In this document: positions 36,507 through 47,242 of the stretch, piece after piece
Layout: each line of letters opens with the position of its first letter
How positions within the stretch are numbered: the stretch's first letter is position 1
NCBI GenBank assembly: GCA_014871385.1
Contig: CM026426.1
Location: 75,728,934-75,792,933 of the forward strand
DNA length: 64,000 nt
Origin: Ceratodon purpureus
Lineage: Eukaryota; Streptophyta; Bryopsida; Pseudoditrichales; Ditrichaceae
Direction of reading: 5' to 3'
The notes under the pieces: generated by a model
Databases searched by the model: none
Told to the model about the DNA's origin: nothing
Seen by the model: the letters and a program-made list of their open reading frames with translations, nothing else
Program-made: the position numbers and the translations under genes

Positions 36507-39500
36507 CTACTTCTTCGCCAAGGGCTGACGCAAGATTCCACTCTCTAGGAGTAGCTTGACCTCGTTAAAGCTGAAGGTAGGCGCATGGATGAAAAGCTCG
36601 GCTTTGGGATCACGGTTGCAGACCTTCAAGAGTATGTAGTAGAGGTGCTTACAATACGTGAACTGAGTCCTGCCTCGGAACGTAGTCATCGTCTTCTTGA
36701 ATGCTGGGCAAGTGCAACCAGGGTATGAACTGATGGTAATCTGGTACCGTGTGATGTGTGGAGCGACGCTCGAATCTAGCCCAATGATGCAACCGTGGCC
36801 CGGCTCAGGTATCATGGTGACGGAACGGAGGCGCGCTTTGAGTGACTCGGAGGAGCCCATGGAGAGTCGCTGCGCCGGATTGGGACGAGTGACAGTTCGC
36901 TTCACCATCTTGCCGTCTCTCTTGCCTTGGTAGTGGTCAGCGTCTGCAGGGACTGGCACCGAGCTGAGATTTGCAAGGGGCGGGGCAGAGGAGAAGAGGC
37001 GTCTTGGGGAGACCGGCTTCTTCGGCGGAAGTTGAAAGCCTGCTGCTTCGAGGGCAAGAATCTCAGTGAGTTTTAGGTTAGTACCAAGTTTCACTGGCCA
37101 CACCTCTAGAATGGAGGGGAATTCCTGGTCCTTTGAGTAGTGTGCTACCCACTTGCGCTTAGAGCCTTTCACGCAGCGCTCAATATCGTCGGAGCAGACG
37201 AAGAACTCTGTCTTCTCAACTGTGTTCCTGCGATAGTTACTCCAAAGCCCAGTGTAGGTCGGTGCAGCTGTGCAATGGGGCCCCCTGACAATTCTCTCAG
37301 TGCACTTCTTCTTCGTTTCAGCTCTTTGGGCCCAGCAGCACTTTGCAGAAAGTTTGTGAAGTCTCGAAATGTGCCACTCCTTCACGTCGGCCTTGGTTTC
37401 TTCAACCGCGTTGACATGGCGAATGCCGCCCTTGTTCACAGGTGAAGGTAAACGGGAATGAACTTCCTGGGCAGGAGATTGGGTACCCTCTACCTCGGTG
37501 TCGTGTTCGGAGTCGTCTTCCACAATGACGGGCATCTGCATAGGGCGAGCCCTGACGGCACGTCTTGGGCCTCTTGGGCGTGAGAAGTTTGCCTTGTCCG
37601 GGCGATGAGACTCCTCGTCAGCTCCGATGGGGACGTCAGCTTTTTGCTTTTGTGAACCGAAGACTTCCGCTCCAGGCATGATAGGCTGACGGGTGCAGAA
37701 CTCATCCGCTCTTGGCATATCGAGCATGGGGTCTTCGAGCAGTGTAGGATTTCCCCATCTCTTCGCGTTGCATTCCGCCATCCGGAGCCTCAGTATTTTC
37801 TTCGATGGTCCAGTTCCGCCGACATCACCTTTGAGGAACTGGTAGTAGTTGACAACCTGTAGAAAAGCCCGAACGAAATCGTCCACGGTAGCAACGTAGA
37901 GGTCGTTTCCGTTGTTTCCTGAAGCTTGGAGCCACTTGTTGTGAATTGTTTCGGCGAGGTTACAGGTGGGTATCTCTGTAAGTTCTTCTTCCGTGAATTT
38001 CTGCAGTTTAAAGAGTAGGTGACGTTAGATTCACCGATTAGAGTTTTGTAGGTTAGAACTAGGAAAGCAGTATCAAAAACATCAAATCAGAGTGCAGAAA
38101 TCATACCGTGGTCATGAATCCCCCCCACTGGCGGAAGGGGTGGTGCCAGAATGACAGCCACTGATCAAGTTTGATGAGCCCGCTCTCGCCAACGACCCCG
38201 GTGGATGCCCACCATGCTCGCAACGCGTGGTACAGAGTTTCCGCCTCAGCCATGCTGGTCGCATTCTTGTACTGAGTACACATCTTCTTGTGTTGTTCCC
38301 AGAGTTCTTTGGGGAAGTGCTTCTGCGTATACGCCACCATGTTCTGTGTCCAGTGGAACAAGCACGACCTCTCCCGGTCCTCCATTGGGTCCTCTTTTTT
38401 GCCGTTGCCGTAAAGGATTTGCACTGCATTCCAATTCGCCTGTGCGTTATCCGCCATGAACCCCTTGAAGTTTGGCGCTGCAACGCCATTGATCTCCGTA
38501 ACCAGGTTTAGGTTTTTCCAGAAGACGAGCTAAGCCTCCGTGTCCTCGGACTGCATGTCGCAAGTGGCGATTGTCATCACGCGGCAGTAGGTGGCATCGT
38601 ACACATGGCACGCCATCGTCGACCAGTCTTTGACGCGTTTTACATGGTCGAACATGATCCATGCGTTCTCCAAGTCTCCACCAGCTTGCATTCGGCTGAC
38701 CAAGTCGACCCCACTTCCCGGCCCGACCTCCGACATCTTGAAGACGAAGACTTTGTCACGTATAGATCCCTGACCAGGAAACCTATTCTCCTGGACATAC
38801 GCCCACAGACTATTTCCACGGAGCTTGGTGATACCGTCCATGACTCCGTACCTTCTGTATTTTTTGAAGGTCGCGACTTTGTTGCGGATGTTTGGTGACG
38901 CCATGTCTTTGCATCGATCCTGAACAGGAACCAGCTCCTCCATCGTCAGCTTCCTCGGTGGTGCATCCTCGGGCTGTAGCAGGTAGCTCCCGACGAGGAG
39001 TTTGCTCGCCTCCAAGACAACGGCGCTCTTTGTTGCTTTGTTGTTCATCTCTACCTGCTCTTCTATTAAGCTACTAATCTCTGCTTTAGAGTCTCTGTAG
39101 TCTCCAACTTTCACTGGATGATCATGTGTTCCTATGTGAATACAAGCTCTAGTCTGATTTGCTTTGCCCACTACGTAATAAATCTTAGCCTCGCATGTAG
39201 CTACACATGATGGAGATTCTTTACATACCTTGCACACTAGCGAAGAGTCAGATGGAGGAGGCTGGTCCATGAAAAAAGCTTGCAGGGTACACCCTTCGAA
39301 CTCATTCTCGTTAACCTCGAAGATCTTGGGAACACGCTTCAGGAAGTCACACTCCTTGTTGGTGCAGCGCAGCCATCCGACGCAGGTGGAACTTCGAAAA
39401 GACAGTCCGAAGTCGTTTTTGATGTTTGTTGTGATGGTCTTGGTCCACAAGTGTCCGTCGTATTGTTTGTCCATTCCCTACATTGACTTGGCGGCGAGCT

Positions 39501-40188
39501 TAGAGGATCCTGCAACAGCTGGGGGCAACTCAAAAAGAACCGGACCGTCAAACTTCGCAGGCAAGTGCTCTACTTTCTCGTGTCTTATCGTGGAATAGTC
39601 TATCTTCTTCAGAATGTTTTTGGACTTACGCGCCTTTGCAAGCTGTTGAAGGTGGGGGACAATGCTAACTGTGACTTGGGACAATGGAGGAGAGACATTG
39701 GAAGGAGCAGCATCAACGTGGACCTTAGGCACCAACTTGACGGGACTGACTTCGTCATCAGAGGAGAGAGAAATGACTGTCGGAGGAGGAGGTTTCTCTA
39801 CATTTGAAGTCTCAGTACCAGGCTCGACTTTGACCTTGACATCACGAGGTAAGGGAGTCTGAATTGTGCAAGTAGAAGAGCGACGGGGGGTGAGGATCTC
39901 AGTGGATGCAGCCATCAGAGAATCAGTAAGACCATAGACTCTATAGGATCCAGGGAGGAGTCTCCACTGCAACATATTGTTCTCATCTCTCGTGGAAAGT
40001 TGCCCGAGGGTGTGGGTAACCTCTGCAGTAACGTCATCAAAGATTTCCTCTTCTATACTGATGGTATCCTCACGGAAATGGAATCTGAGACTCAGGCAAA
40101 GAGAGGAAACTGTAGCTAGACCATCGTCATCTACGCGAAACCTAAGAGGGATGCCCATGCCTTGGGCATACAGACAGACCATCCCCAT
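36507..40188 (-). pseudogene. Mutator-like (MULE) transposase with SWIM finger, two in-frame TAGs
   Basis: Exon 1 runs 40188-38107 (donor ACG|GTATGA), exon 2 38000-36507; both are phase 0. Order: beta-rich N-terminus (MGMVCLYAQGMGIPLRFRV), a linker with the acidic SUMO-interaction-like VISLSSDDE, TAG at 39480-39478, a zinc-binding segment (STCVGWLRCTNKECDF), the DDE-type core with HVYDATYCRVMTIATCDMQ (first Asp), TAG at 38532-38530, FMADNAQANWNAV (second Asp), CLFHWTQNMVAY (C-x-x-H-x-x-x-N), and in exon 2 a SWIM finger CTCPAF...CKHLYYILLK. MULE transposases cut elements out of DNA in the nucleus; SWIM fingers bind DNA or partners. The frame is open and family-like across both TAGs, so they are point changes or readthrough stops. 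About 1,190 residues in all. The start is placed at the first in-frame ATG. Confidence 0.8.
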
Positions 40189-40828
40189 GATCGCAGGCAA
40201 ATCACAAGTACTAGTGGAAGAAGGGAGAAGAGTGAGTGTACTAGCCAAGCTGTATCGCGAGAGCAAAGTGAGAGGAATGATGCATCGCTGTTGATCATTT
40301 TATTCAGGTTGGAATGTCCATGCGGACGACTAGGTAATGATTCATTCTGTTACGTAACGAATGTATGATTTTAGAGAGACGGCGCGAACTAATTAGAATG
40401 CCAATTCCTGCTTGTCTAAGAATATCAATGCAGATTTTTATAACTCTACTTTAATAATTTGAATCGTGGAGCAGATTCTATTTGTTATGATGTATTATAA
40501 GATTAGGGTGAGCCGTCTTTTGAATTCTACATTTAAAGCAATGAATATAAAGAGGAGCATGCATGATAGTGCTTGATTCACATCTCTTTATTTCATAGTG
40601 TGCTTGGATTTATTCTTTATATTTAAAGGTTGAACTTTTCTAATTTTACTTCACAATAGAATTGTTATTCATACTCTTAAAATAAAGTAGGTACAGTATA
40701 TGTCACTAGTTAAGATGCTATATCTACTGAGGGTTGTATCAAAATAGTTGCAGCTGAAATGTATTTAAGCTGGGAGGAAGTTCTGCAGAGAGCCTTTTTG
40801 TGAGAGAGTTCTTCCTGAGGTTAGACAC

Positions 40829-41269
40829 ATGAAGCAGAGTGGAGGGCCATCTCCCTCCACTTATGTCACTCCTAAACCTAGAAGAAAACTCGGTCGTACA
40901 GATTTTACGGATAGAAGAGCGAGGAAGAGGAGAGAGTCACGTAAGAAGGTAGTATTTAAGACTGACCATTTGAGTGCACTTGTGAAAAGGAGAGGAGCTG
41001 GTCTGCCTGTAGCTTTGAAGTTCTGTAGCATTCGTAAACTCATCCTAGACAGTATAGCTGAGGTGAAGGAAGAGATCTTGGAAGACAATGGAGCTGCAAA
41101 TCAGGAGCACGAGATACCATACAGTGGGGTACGACTTGAGGAGCAGATGGAAGACTTAGAATTTAATTGTAGTCAAAGAGTAGAATCCCCGCAGCCGTCG
41201 TTTGGGAAGAAGGATTCACGCTCAAGGGATATGCATTCACAATCAGACAAAGATTGTCTCTCTGAACTA
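40829..41269 (+). CDS. unknown gene, first exon
   Basis: ATG 40829 reads MKQSGGPSPSTYVTPKPRRK, a basic region (TDRRARKRRESRKKVVFKTD), LVKRRGAGLPVALKF and a Glu-rich helix (LEEQMEDLEF), ending at CTA|GTAAGT, a near-ideal donor at 41269 (147 codons, phase 0). A TATTTAA box lies about 65 bp before the ATG (near 40760). The gene is divergent from the MULE transposase. The basic region could bind DNA. Later exons were not found; the family is unknown. Confidence 0.45.
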
Positions 41270-41839
41270 GTAAGTGTACGTCACTGTCTTAGCAAATGTT
41301 TTTTATGGTTGGGCAACAACTCCATGTTATCTTAAGCAAGTTATTTTAGAAAAAATTTGAACTATATTAAACAGTGATATAAGTTCAACACTTGAACGAG
41401 CTAATGAACGTAGATGGATATTATAGTGTACAATAGTGTACGTTGAGTGAAAGTAGTCGAGTGCTTCTAAATGTCTGTACGAGAACCGTGTCATATCCAG
41501 TTGAAAGCATGTACATAATGGTGCTTTGAAATATGGTTTCAAGTAATCGAGGAAAGCGAGCGAATTAAAGGCATCAAAAATTTAAGTGAAGCCTGTACAG
41601 GGTGTGGGCCGTGACCACCTACTTGGCAGCCGGTAATTACGATGGGATGTTTAACTGAATCTCTAGCTTCGAAAGTAAAAGTCAATGGAGGTCACTGGAT
41701 TCAGTTCGGCCCGGCCCGGCCTAGATAGATCTGATGTGATTTTTGAATAGAATGCTTGGCCATTATCGACTTCACTCTTTTTGCTATCAGAGGTTTCGAG
41801 TAGAGGGAGAGGAGGGTGAGGAAGGTTCGAGCAGCGATC

Positions 41840-42046
41840 ATGGAGGCTCCAAGCGACTCAGCTGGCGAAGCGAGGCGAGACGACGGGCGGGTGCAGGATC
41901 TTGGTGTTGCAGAAGGAGCAGGAGGATTGAATGGGTTTGAAGAAGCCACCGACCGCGAGGAAGTTGGAGGAGGTGGGCAGGATGTGGGAGAGGAGATTCA
42001 GGTCGGTCGTGGAGACGAGGATGGAGATTCCGACGACGACGACGAG
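41840..42046 (+). CDS. unknown gene, acidic first exon ending near satellite
   Basis: ATG 41840 gives 69 codons, MEAPSDSAGEARRDDGRVQD to GRGDEDGDSDDDDE, ending at GAG|GTACTT (phase 0). The strong Gly/Glu/Asp bias and the donor suggest a true first exon. About 235 bp on, the satellite array begins, so any remaining exons would have to lie beyond it. Either the gene was cut off by the array or the exon is a relic. Confidence 0.35.
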
Positions 42047-42281
42047 GTACTTGAAATGTGGGGGTGCGGGGTGTTTGTGTGTTGGGTTTGTTGCAGATTG
42101 CATGAGGGGTTCTCGGATTTGTCAAGTTTGTGGGGTTATAGATTCTTCTTGAGTATCGAGTTCTTTGCTGGTTACGGAATGTATGTTGGGTTCGTAGTCT
42201 TTGCGAGTTTGCGTGTTGTTTGCGGATTGTGGGATTCTGTCACTGCCGCAGCTTAGTGAAGGTCGCCTGCTTGCTTAACAA

Positions 42282-43306
42282 CTTGGTAATTTTTGTATTT
42301 TTTGAAAATTAAAAACCCCGCAAGCCTACTGTCGTCAACGACAGTAGGTCCAGGCCGGGGTGTTGGATTTAGGAATTTTGATTTAGTTTTAATTTTTAAT
42401 TTTTCAAGTTCCATGTTGTGTAAAGTCAATGCATGGTTGATAAAAGAATTTTAATTAAATTGTGAAAACTTTGTGGATTTTAGAGGATTTTCTTGGTAAT
42501 TTTTTTTTTTGAAAATTAAAAAACCCGCAAGCCTACTGTCGTCAACGACAGTAGGTCCAGGCCGGGGTGTTGGATTTAGGAATTTTGATTTAGTTTTAAT
42601 TTTCAATTTTTCAGGTTCCATGTTGTGTAAAGTCAATGCATGGTTGATAAAAGAATTTTAATTAAATTGTGAAAACTTTGTGGATTTTAGAGGATTTTCT
42701 TGGTAATTTTTTTTTTTGAAAATTAAAAAACCCGCAAGCCTACTGTCGTTAACGACAGTAGGTCCGGGGCACAGTGTTAAATTTGGGGATTTTGATTCAG
42801 TTATTTTTTTAAATTTTTTTGCTTCCATTTTGTGTAAAGTCAATGCATGGTTGATAAAATAATTTTAAATAATTGTGAATACTTTGTGGATTTTAGAGGA
42901 TTTTCTTGGTAATTTTTGTTTTTTTTGAAAATTAAAAACCCCGCAAGCCTACTGTCGTCAACGACAGTAGGTCCGCGGCGGGGTGTTGGATTTGGGGACT
43001 TTGACTTTGTTTTTTATTTTTTATTTTTTTTGGTTCCATTTTGTGTAAAGTCAATGCATGGTTGATAAAATAATTTTAATTAAATTGTGAAAACTTTGTG
43101 GATTTTAGGGGATTTTCTTGGTAATTTTTGTTTTTTTTGAAAATTAAAAAACCCGCAAGCCTACTGTCATCAACGACAGTAGGTCCGGGGCGGGTTGTTG
43201 GATTTGGAGATTTTGATTTTGTTTTTTTTTTTTTTTTTTTTTTTGGTTCTAGTTTGTGTAAAGTCAATGCATGGTTGCTAAAATAATTTTAATTAAATTG
43301 TGAAAA
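42282..43306 (+). repeat. about 210-bp satellite, block 1 (five monomers)
   Basis: Five monomers with core palindromes at about 42325, 42532, 42739, 42948 and 43160 (spacing 207-212 bp). Each has CTTGGTAATTTTTG, GAAAATTAAAAA, the hairpin CCTACTGTCG-4 nt-CGACAGTAGG, a GGGTGTTGGATTTGG segment, a T-rich part, GTAAAGTCAATGCATGG and TTTTAATTAAATTGTGAAAA. The block stops at ...TTGTGAAAA, exactly where block 2 resumes after the 15.8-kb element. Confidence 0.95.
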
Positions 43307-43335
43307 AAGGGATATTTAGGTAATTCTGAACAAAA
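43307..43335 (+). repeat. left terminal inverted repeat
   Basis: Begins AAGGGATATTTAGGTAATT and continues CTGAACAAAA. Against the reverse complement of 59077-59105 it matches at 25 of 29 positions. A 10-bp subterminal motif AATTCTGAAC (43322-43331) recurs inverted as GTCCAGAATT (43340-43349), a plausible pair of transposase-binding half sites. Confidence 0.85.
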
Positions 43336-43897
43336 AAAAGTCCAGAATTCAAAAATGACCAATGCGAACTCAGCGGACCGCCGATGGATGGAGACCACAG
43401 ATGAACAGTGTCATTGTACATGAATACCACAGAATATGGAATGCAAAACTGGACATCGAGATGTGCATGGGCGGAATTTGCGAGTGATGGATATATGAAC
43501 CCGAAGATTGCGACATATAATGCAGAATAAGAGTTACAATGAATACTTTAAAGAATATCATGTTGATTCAAGTAATGAAATGTACAATACAGAGTTGGCA
43601 ACCCGCCGATAATAGAACACGCTAAACTAACTAGTCCCGTAGCACTTTGAGTCATGAAGTCCTACAACATTAAGTCTACACCCACCACTATGTACCAAGT
43701 TGACGTAAATCCTATCACATTATAACCTACTCTGGGAACTATTTCCCTGAAAGCATAGCTGTAAGGTCAATGAGTAAATCATATATTTGAAGGCCGCACA
43801 AACGGGTCGACCAAATCGGCGGGCAGCCGATGGAAGGTGTTCTGTTGGTCAGGAAGAGGGAAGAAGTGCAAGTTGTAGGCGAAAAAGTCCGCTTAAC
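43336..43897. other. left subterminal non-coding region
   Basis: No gene. It holds two palindrome-B copies, one degenerate (43594-43610) and one nearly intact (43815-43831), the latter 67 bp downstream of the stop codon of the adjacent minus-strand gene. Confidence 0.6.
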
Positions 43898-44575
43898 TCA
43901 GTCCCAGCAAACTTCAGTCCAGTCCACTCGTGCACGTCCAAACTTTCTCGCAGCTTTAATTGCCCAGTGCACTTGCCCCGGCCTACACGCCTGCGCCATA
44001 TACTCCGGTACAGATCCGAACTTGTGCAAGGGATATATCAATGGCAGGATATCTGTAGCAACGTTAGGTATAACGCCGTCATCTTTCAAAAATTTCAGAT
44101 GACTTTGAAAAGGCCAAGGAATGTAGTACATACAGTTTGGTGTCCTCCTCAATGACCTCGGGTCAACATCCACAAATAGCACCTGATCTAGTTTGCAGAC
44201 GTTTCTAGACTGTACCTTGGAGCAAACTTGACCTAACGTCTTATAACTCCAGGGGAAATTCTCCCGGTCGATAAGGTCACTTCTGCTATACACGAAGGAC
44301 AGCCTCTCCATTACACCGGCCGGCAGAATATGTGTGAGTAAAGGCTTCAGTTCTCCCAAGGGCATCTTCGACCACAGACCAACATGGAAATGCAAGAAAA
44401 GCATGTCGAAAAGCTTCTTCAAACCTGGGCGCTTCACTACATTCCGATGCGTATCCCATAGCAAAGCCTCTATCCTGGGATCCACATAGCAGAGAAGGCC
44501 ATTGACGCATAGGACAATACATTTCTTGACATGATGAGGTGGACCGTGAAGGCATTTGAAATAAAACGAGGAACC
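43898..44575 (-). CDS. FCP1-like (NIF/HAD) protein C, catalytic residues lost
   Basis: After an acceptor (TTCTTCAG, exon start 44575) the frame reads KKCIVLCVNGLLCYVDPRIE, then RPGLKKLFDMLFLHFHVGLW, SFVYSRSDLIDRENFPWSYK and LDQVLFVDVDPRSLRRTPNC, ending VDWTEVCWD (TGA 43898). The layout is that of the FCP1/NIF phosphatase domain of the HAD superfamily, whose members dephosphorylate proteins such as the RNA polymerase II tail. Here the D-x-D-x-T motif has become CVNGLL (both Asp lost), and the acidic motif usually read as V-D-D-x-P is VDVDP. Catalysis is therefore unlikely; binding may remain. About 225 residues; the first exon is not found. It is the most decayed of three tandem paralogues. 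Confidence 0.7.
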   Translation of the reverse strand, partial: GSSFYFKCLHGPPHHVKKCIVLCVNGLLCYVDPRIEALLWDTHRNVVKRPGLKKLFDMLFLHFHVGLWSKMPLGELKPLLTHILPAGVMERLSFVYSRSDLIDRENFPWSYKTLGQVCSKVQSRNVCKLDQVLFVDVDPRSLRRTPNCMYYIPWPFQSHLKFLKDDGVIPNVATDILPLIYPLHKFGSVPEYMAQACRPGQVHWAIKAARKFGRARVDWTEVCWD

Positions 44576-44915
44576 CTGAAGAATATGAAATGCAATCAGT
44601 GAAGGAAATCAAGGAACAGGACGAAGTATATGAAAGAAATGGACTACATTCAAAGTCGTCGGCGACCCGCCGACAAAACGATGCATTGAAGAAACCTCAA
44701 AGGTAAATGTGCAGCAAGTGAAATGTCATGCATGCATCTACAAAAAGAAGTACCGAATTGCAGCACTGGAAACAAATGTGTGGTGCAGGGAAGTTCAGAA
44801 AGGGAACAGTCTTAGCGTATTAAACTAAAGAGTGCAGAGTATCATATGTGATTTTTAAAACTAGTGGCGCCGCTGATATAGGCTCTAATCAGTCGGCTGC
44901 CCGCCGATGATGGAA

Positions 44916-45983
44916 CTACCAGGGGCCTCCGGAGGACAAGGTAGAATTCACAAACCAAGATCCAGGATCACCCGGGATGTCAAACCCGCATGCATGAGAA
45001 GGAATAACCTCCCTATACTTCTGGTATTTGCGAGATCCTGGAAAAAGACGTGGCTTCCCCACGCTAGAATTCTTCCTACAATACTCCTGGACATCCAATC
45101 CAGACTGCTTAAGTCCTGCAAGGAATGGTGTAACTACCCTAGTTAAATAGGGATTGGGGGTGGGTTGAGGTTCTTTGCACTCTGCAGAGTCCCAGAAAAA
45201 AGAATTCGGATGAACAGCGCTAAATGGATGATTAAGTACATTCCTATAAGGGCGGTCGTCTACCAGTAGGGTATTCTGGACAGTGGCACCTGATCGAGCC
45301 AGTAGCCTAGTGTCGCAGAAAAGTCTATCCACACGCTTCAACAAGTACTCCCGTTTCCCATTCGGATTAGTCCTTGTTGAGATATCACACCAGAATCCTG
45401 GAAGGCGTCTGTAATTGCTCCTGAGCAAAGGATGAATGGCTAACAGCTTCTGGAAGTGACGATCGAGATTCTTTTCAGAAACAGTGGACCAAAAGACTAC
45501 CTCGAAATTCGCCGTGCAGAACTCTAAAAATGAAAGAAGTCCTGGTCTAGCCCGGATATGAATTTTTGTCTTCTGGTCATCACCGATATACCCGTGGTGC
45601 TCCGCGATGAGCAATCCCTTAATGTCAAGGACAAGGTAGTATCGTTGGAGAGGTACCTCAATATTACGCGCAATAATATCAGTGCTGACACTGACGGAAT
45701 CATCGCGCGGGGAACCGGTGCGCGGGATCGCGACGTTGGTCTCGACGAACGAGGTGGAAGCCATCGCACACCGGCCAGAGCTATGTGCAGCAGACAGCGT
45801 CGGCGGCCCGCCGACTGGATAGTCATACTCGTCCTCCCCATCACTTTCATTCTCGGCTTCCGCTCCCGGAGACTCTTCTCTGAGAGCATCACCACCAGGA
45901 GATGTTGGGTACTCCTCCAAGAGCATACTAAGAAGGGAAGGTCCCTGGTGCACTTCAATTTCAGCGTCATCCTCCAGTGACTC
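44916..45983 (-). CDS. FCP1-like (NIF/HAD) protein B with palindrome-encoded insert
   Basis: The exon starts at 45983 after a TTTTTCAG acceptor (ESLEDDAEIEVHQGPSL) and ends with TAG 44916. An acidic N-terminus contains VGGPPT, encoded by palindrome B at 45799-45815. The domain follows: YYLVLDIKGLLIAEHHG, RARPGLLSFLEFCTANFEVV with FWSTVSEKNLD, then YLLKRVDRLFCDTRLLARSG, NTLLVDDRPYRNVLNHPFSA, and a C-terminal AGLKQSGLDVQEYCRKN. D-x-D-x-T appears as DIKGLL: the nucleophile Asp is kept and the second Asp is Lys, close to the plant FCP1-like subgroup with D-L-N-G-L-L. VDD is intact. Activity is doubtful. Palindrome copies lie 8 bp beyond its stop and upstream. Confidence 0.75.
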   Translation of the reverse strand, partial: ESLEDDAEIEVHQGPSLLSMLLEEYPTSPGGDALREESPGAEAENESDGEDEYDYPVGGPPTLSAAHSSGRCAMASTSFVETNVAIPRTGSPRDDSVSVSTDIIARNIEVPLQRYYLVLDIKGLLIAEHHGYIGDDQKTKIHIRARPGLLSFLEFCTANFEVVFWSTVSEKNLDRHFQKLLAIHPLLRSNYRRLPGFWCDISTRTNPNGKREYLLKRVDRLFCDTRLLARSGATVQNTLLVDDRPYRNVLNHPFSAVHPNSFFWDSAECKEPQPTPNPYLTRVVTPFLAGLKQSGLDVQEYCRKNSSVGKPRLFPGSRKYQKYREVIPSHACGFDIPGDPGSWFVNSTLSSGGPW

Positions 45984-46240
45984 CTGAAAAATGAAGGACA
46001 AATTCCAAGAAAACATGGGTGATCAATCGCATGCTCACAATTCATACTTGCTCTAGTGTACAAATGGAGACACAATAAGACACCCACGACAGAATACACA
46101 GTCTCGACACTGAGTTCCATTCTCATATATTTAAAAGGAGGAAAACTTTATTTACTGAAAAAGTCTAAATACATGAAGATCCCATCGGCGGGCAGCCGAC
46201 TGAATCATGTGCATGCTCTCTAAAACAGTTTCTACATCTA

Positions 46241-47010
46241 CTATGTTCTCTTTCGTTTAGGGCAATCAATGTGTGGAGAGAAGAGACTATAAGCTTCATC
46301 CCCCGGAAACAGACGACACTGACCGAATTCGGAGTGTTTCTGGCAGTACTCGGGCACGGGGAGTTTGGATTCTTTCAAACTGGTAAGCCAAGGAATCAAT
46401 TCTCCAAGCAGATAATTCCTCTTATTTTCCGACTCCTTCGACTCGAACGTATATGGTGTAGGGTGCACAGCGTTCCAAGGAGTGTTTGCGACATTCTTAT
46501 AAGGGGAATCATCAACCAAGAGAGTGTTAATTGAAGACGCCCCCGTCCCCTTCAGCCCGTCATCGAGGTCAAAGAGGGTCTGGAGTCTCTTCAAATAAAA
46601 CTCCCTACTAGCCTTATGTACGCAAGTCTCGCAGAAACTCTGGTCGAACTTGTAGCGCACTTTGGCATCTAGACGAGGACAGCGCTGCTGCAACGCTGTC
46701 CACAGAATCTGGAACCTCTTTTTCTGAACGCAGCTCCAGAAGACCACCTCGAAATTGTCCAGGCAGAACTCTAGGAACCTCTCTAAACCCGGTCTAAGTT
46801 TAGTATTCCACCTAGTACCCTGCTTCGTCTCGACTAATAGCAGGCCGTTAATATCCAGAACCAGAAAGTACTTCAGCACTGGATCGTGTACCTGAGTACC
46901 AGCCTGTTCCGGGGCTATGTGAAGTGGATTCAGAGGTGGAGGTCCCTGCTCCAGAACTGCACTGGGTCTATCTTCGTGAAGTTTTCCATGGACTTCCTTG
47001 TCCGCGGACT
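46241..47010 (-). CDS. FCP1-like (NIF/HAD) protein A
   Basis: The exon begins near 47010 after TCTCTCCAG and ends CPKRKRT (TAG 46241). Domain: LKYFLVLDINGLLLVETKQG, KLRPGLERFLEFCLDNFEVV with FWSCVQKKRFQ, REFYLKRLQTLFDLDDGLKG, NTLLVDDSPYKNVANTPWNA, and SLKESKLPVPEYCQKHSEFG. D-x-D-x-T appears as DINGLL (second Asp replaced by Asn), as in the plant D-L-N-G-L-L subgroup, and VDD is intact, so it is the best preserved of the three. It is clearly paralogous to protein B along its whole length. A palindrome lies 41-57 bp beyond the stop (46184-46200). The upstream exon is unknown; A, B and C could also be exons of one transcript. Confidence 0.75.
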
Positions 47011-47242
47011 CTGGAGAGACAGAAAACGAAGCAGAGGACAAACGTGACGGTTAGGATGACGGTCGGCGGACAACCGACTTGCAAGCAACATTATTTGAAA
47101 AAAGGGAAAGCGTACAACTTGGCATTTACCGAAAATTTATTCATATTTGGCAGTACAAATATCTAACACAATCCTAGCGCCCGATCACTACACTAAATTA
47201 TCAATGTAGGCATTTAAAAGATGGACTGGGCCACCGCCTGAT

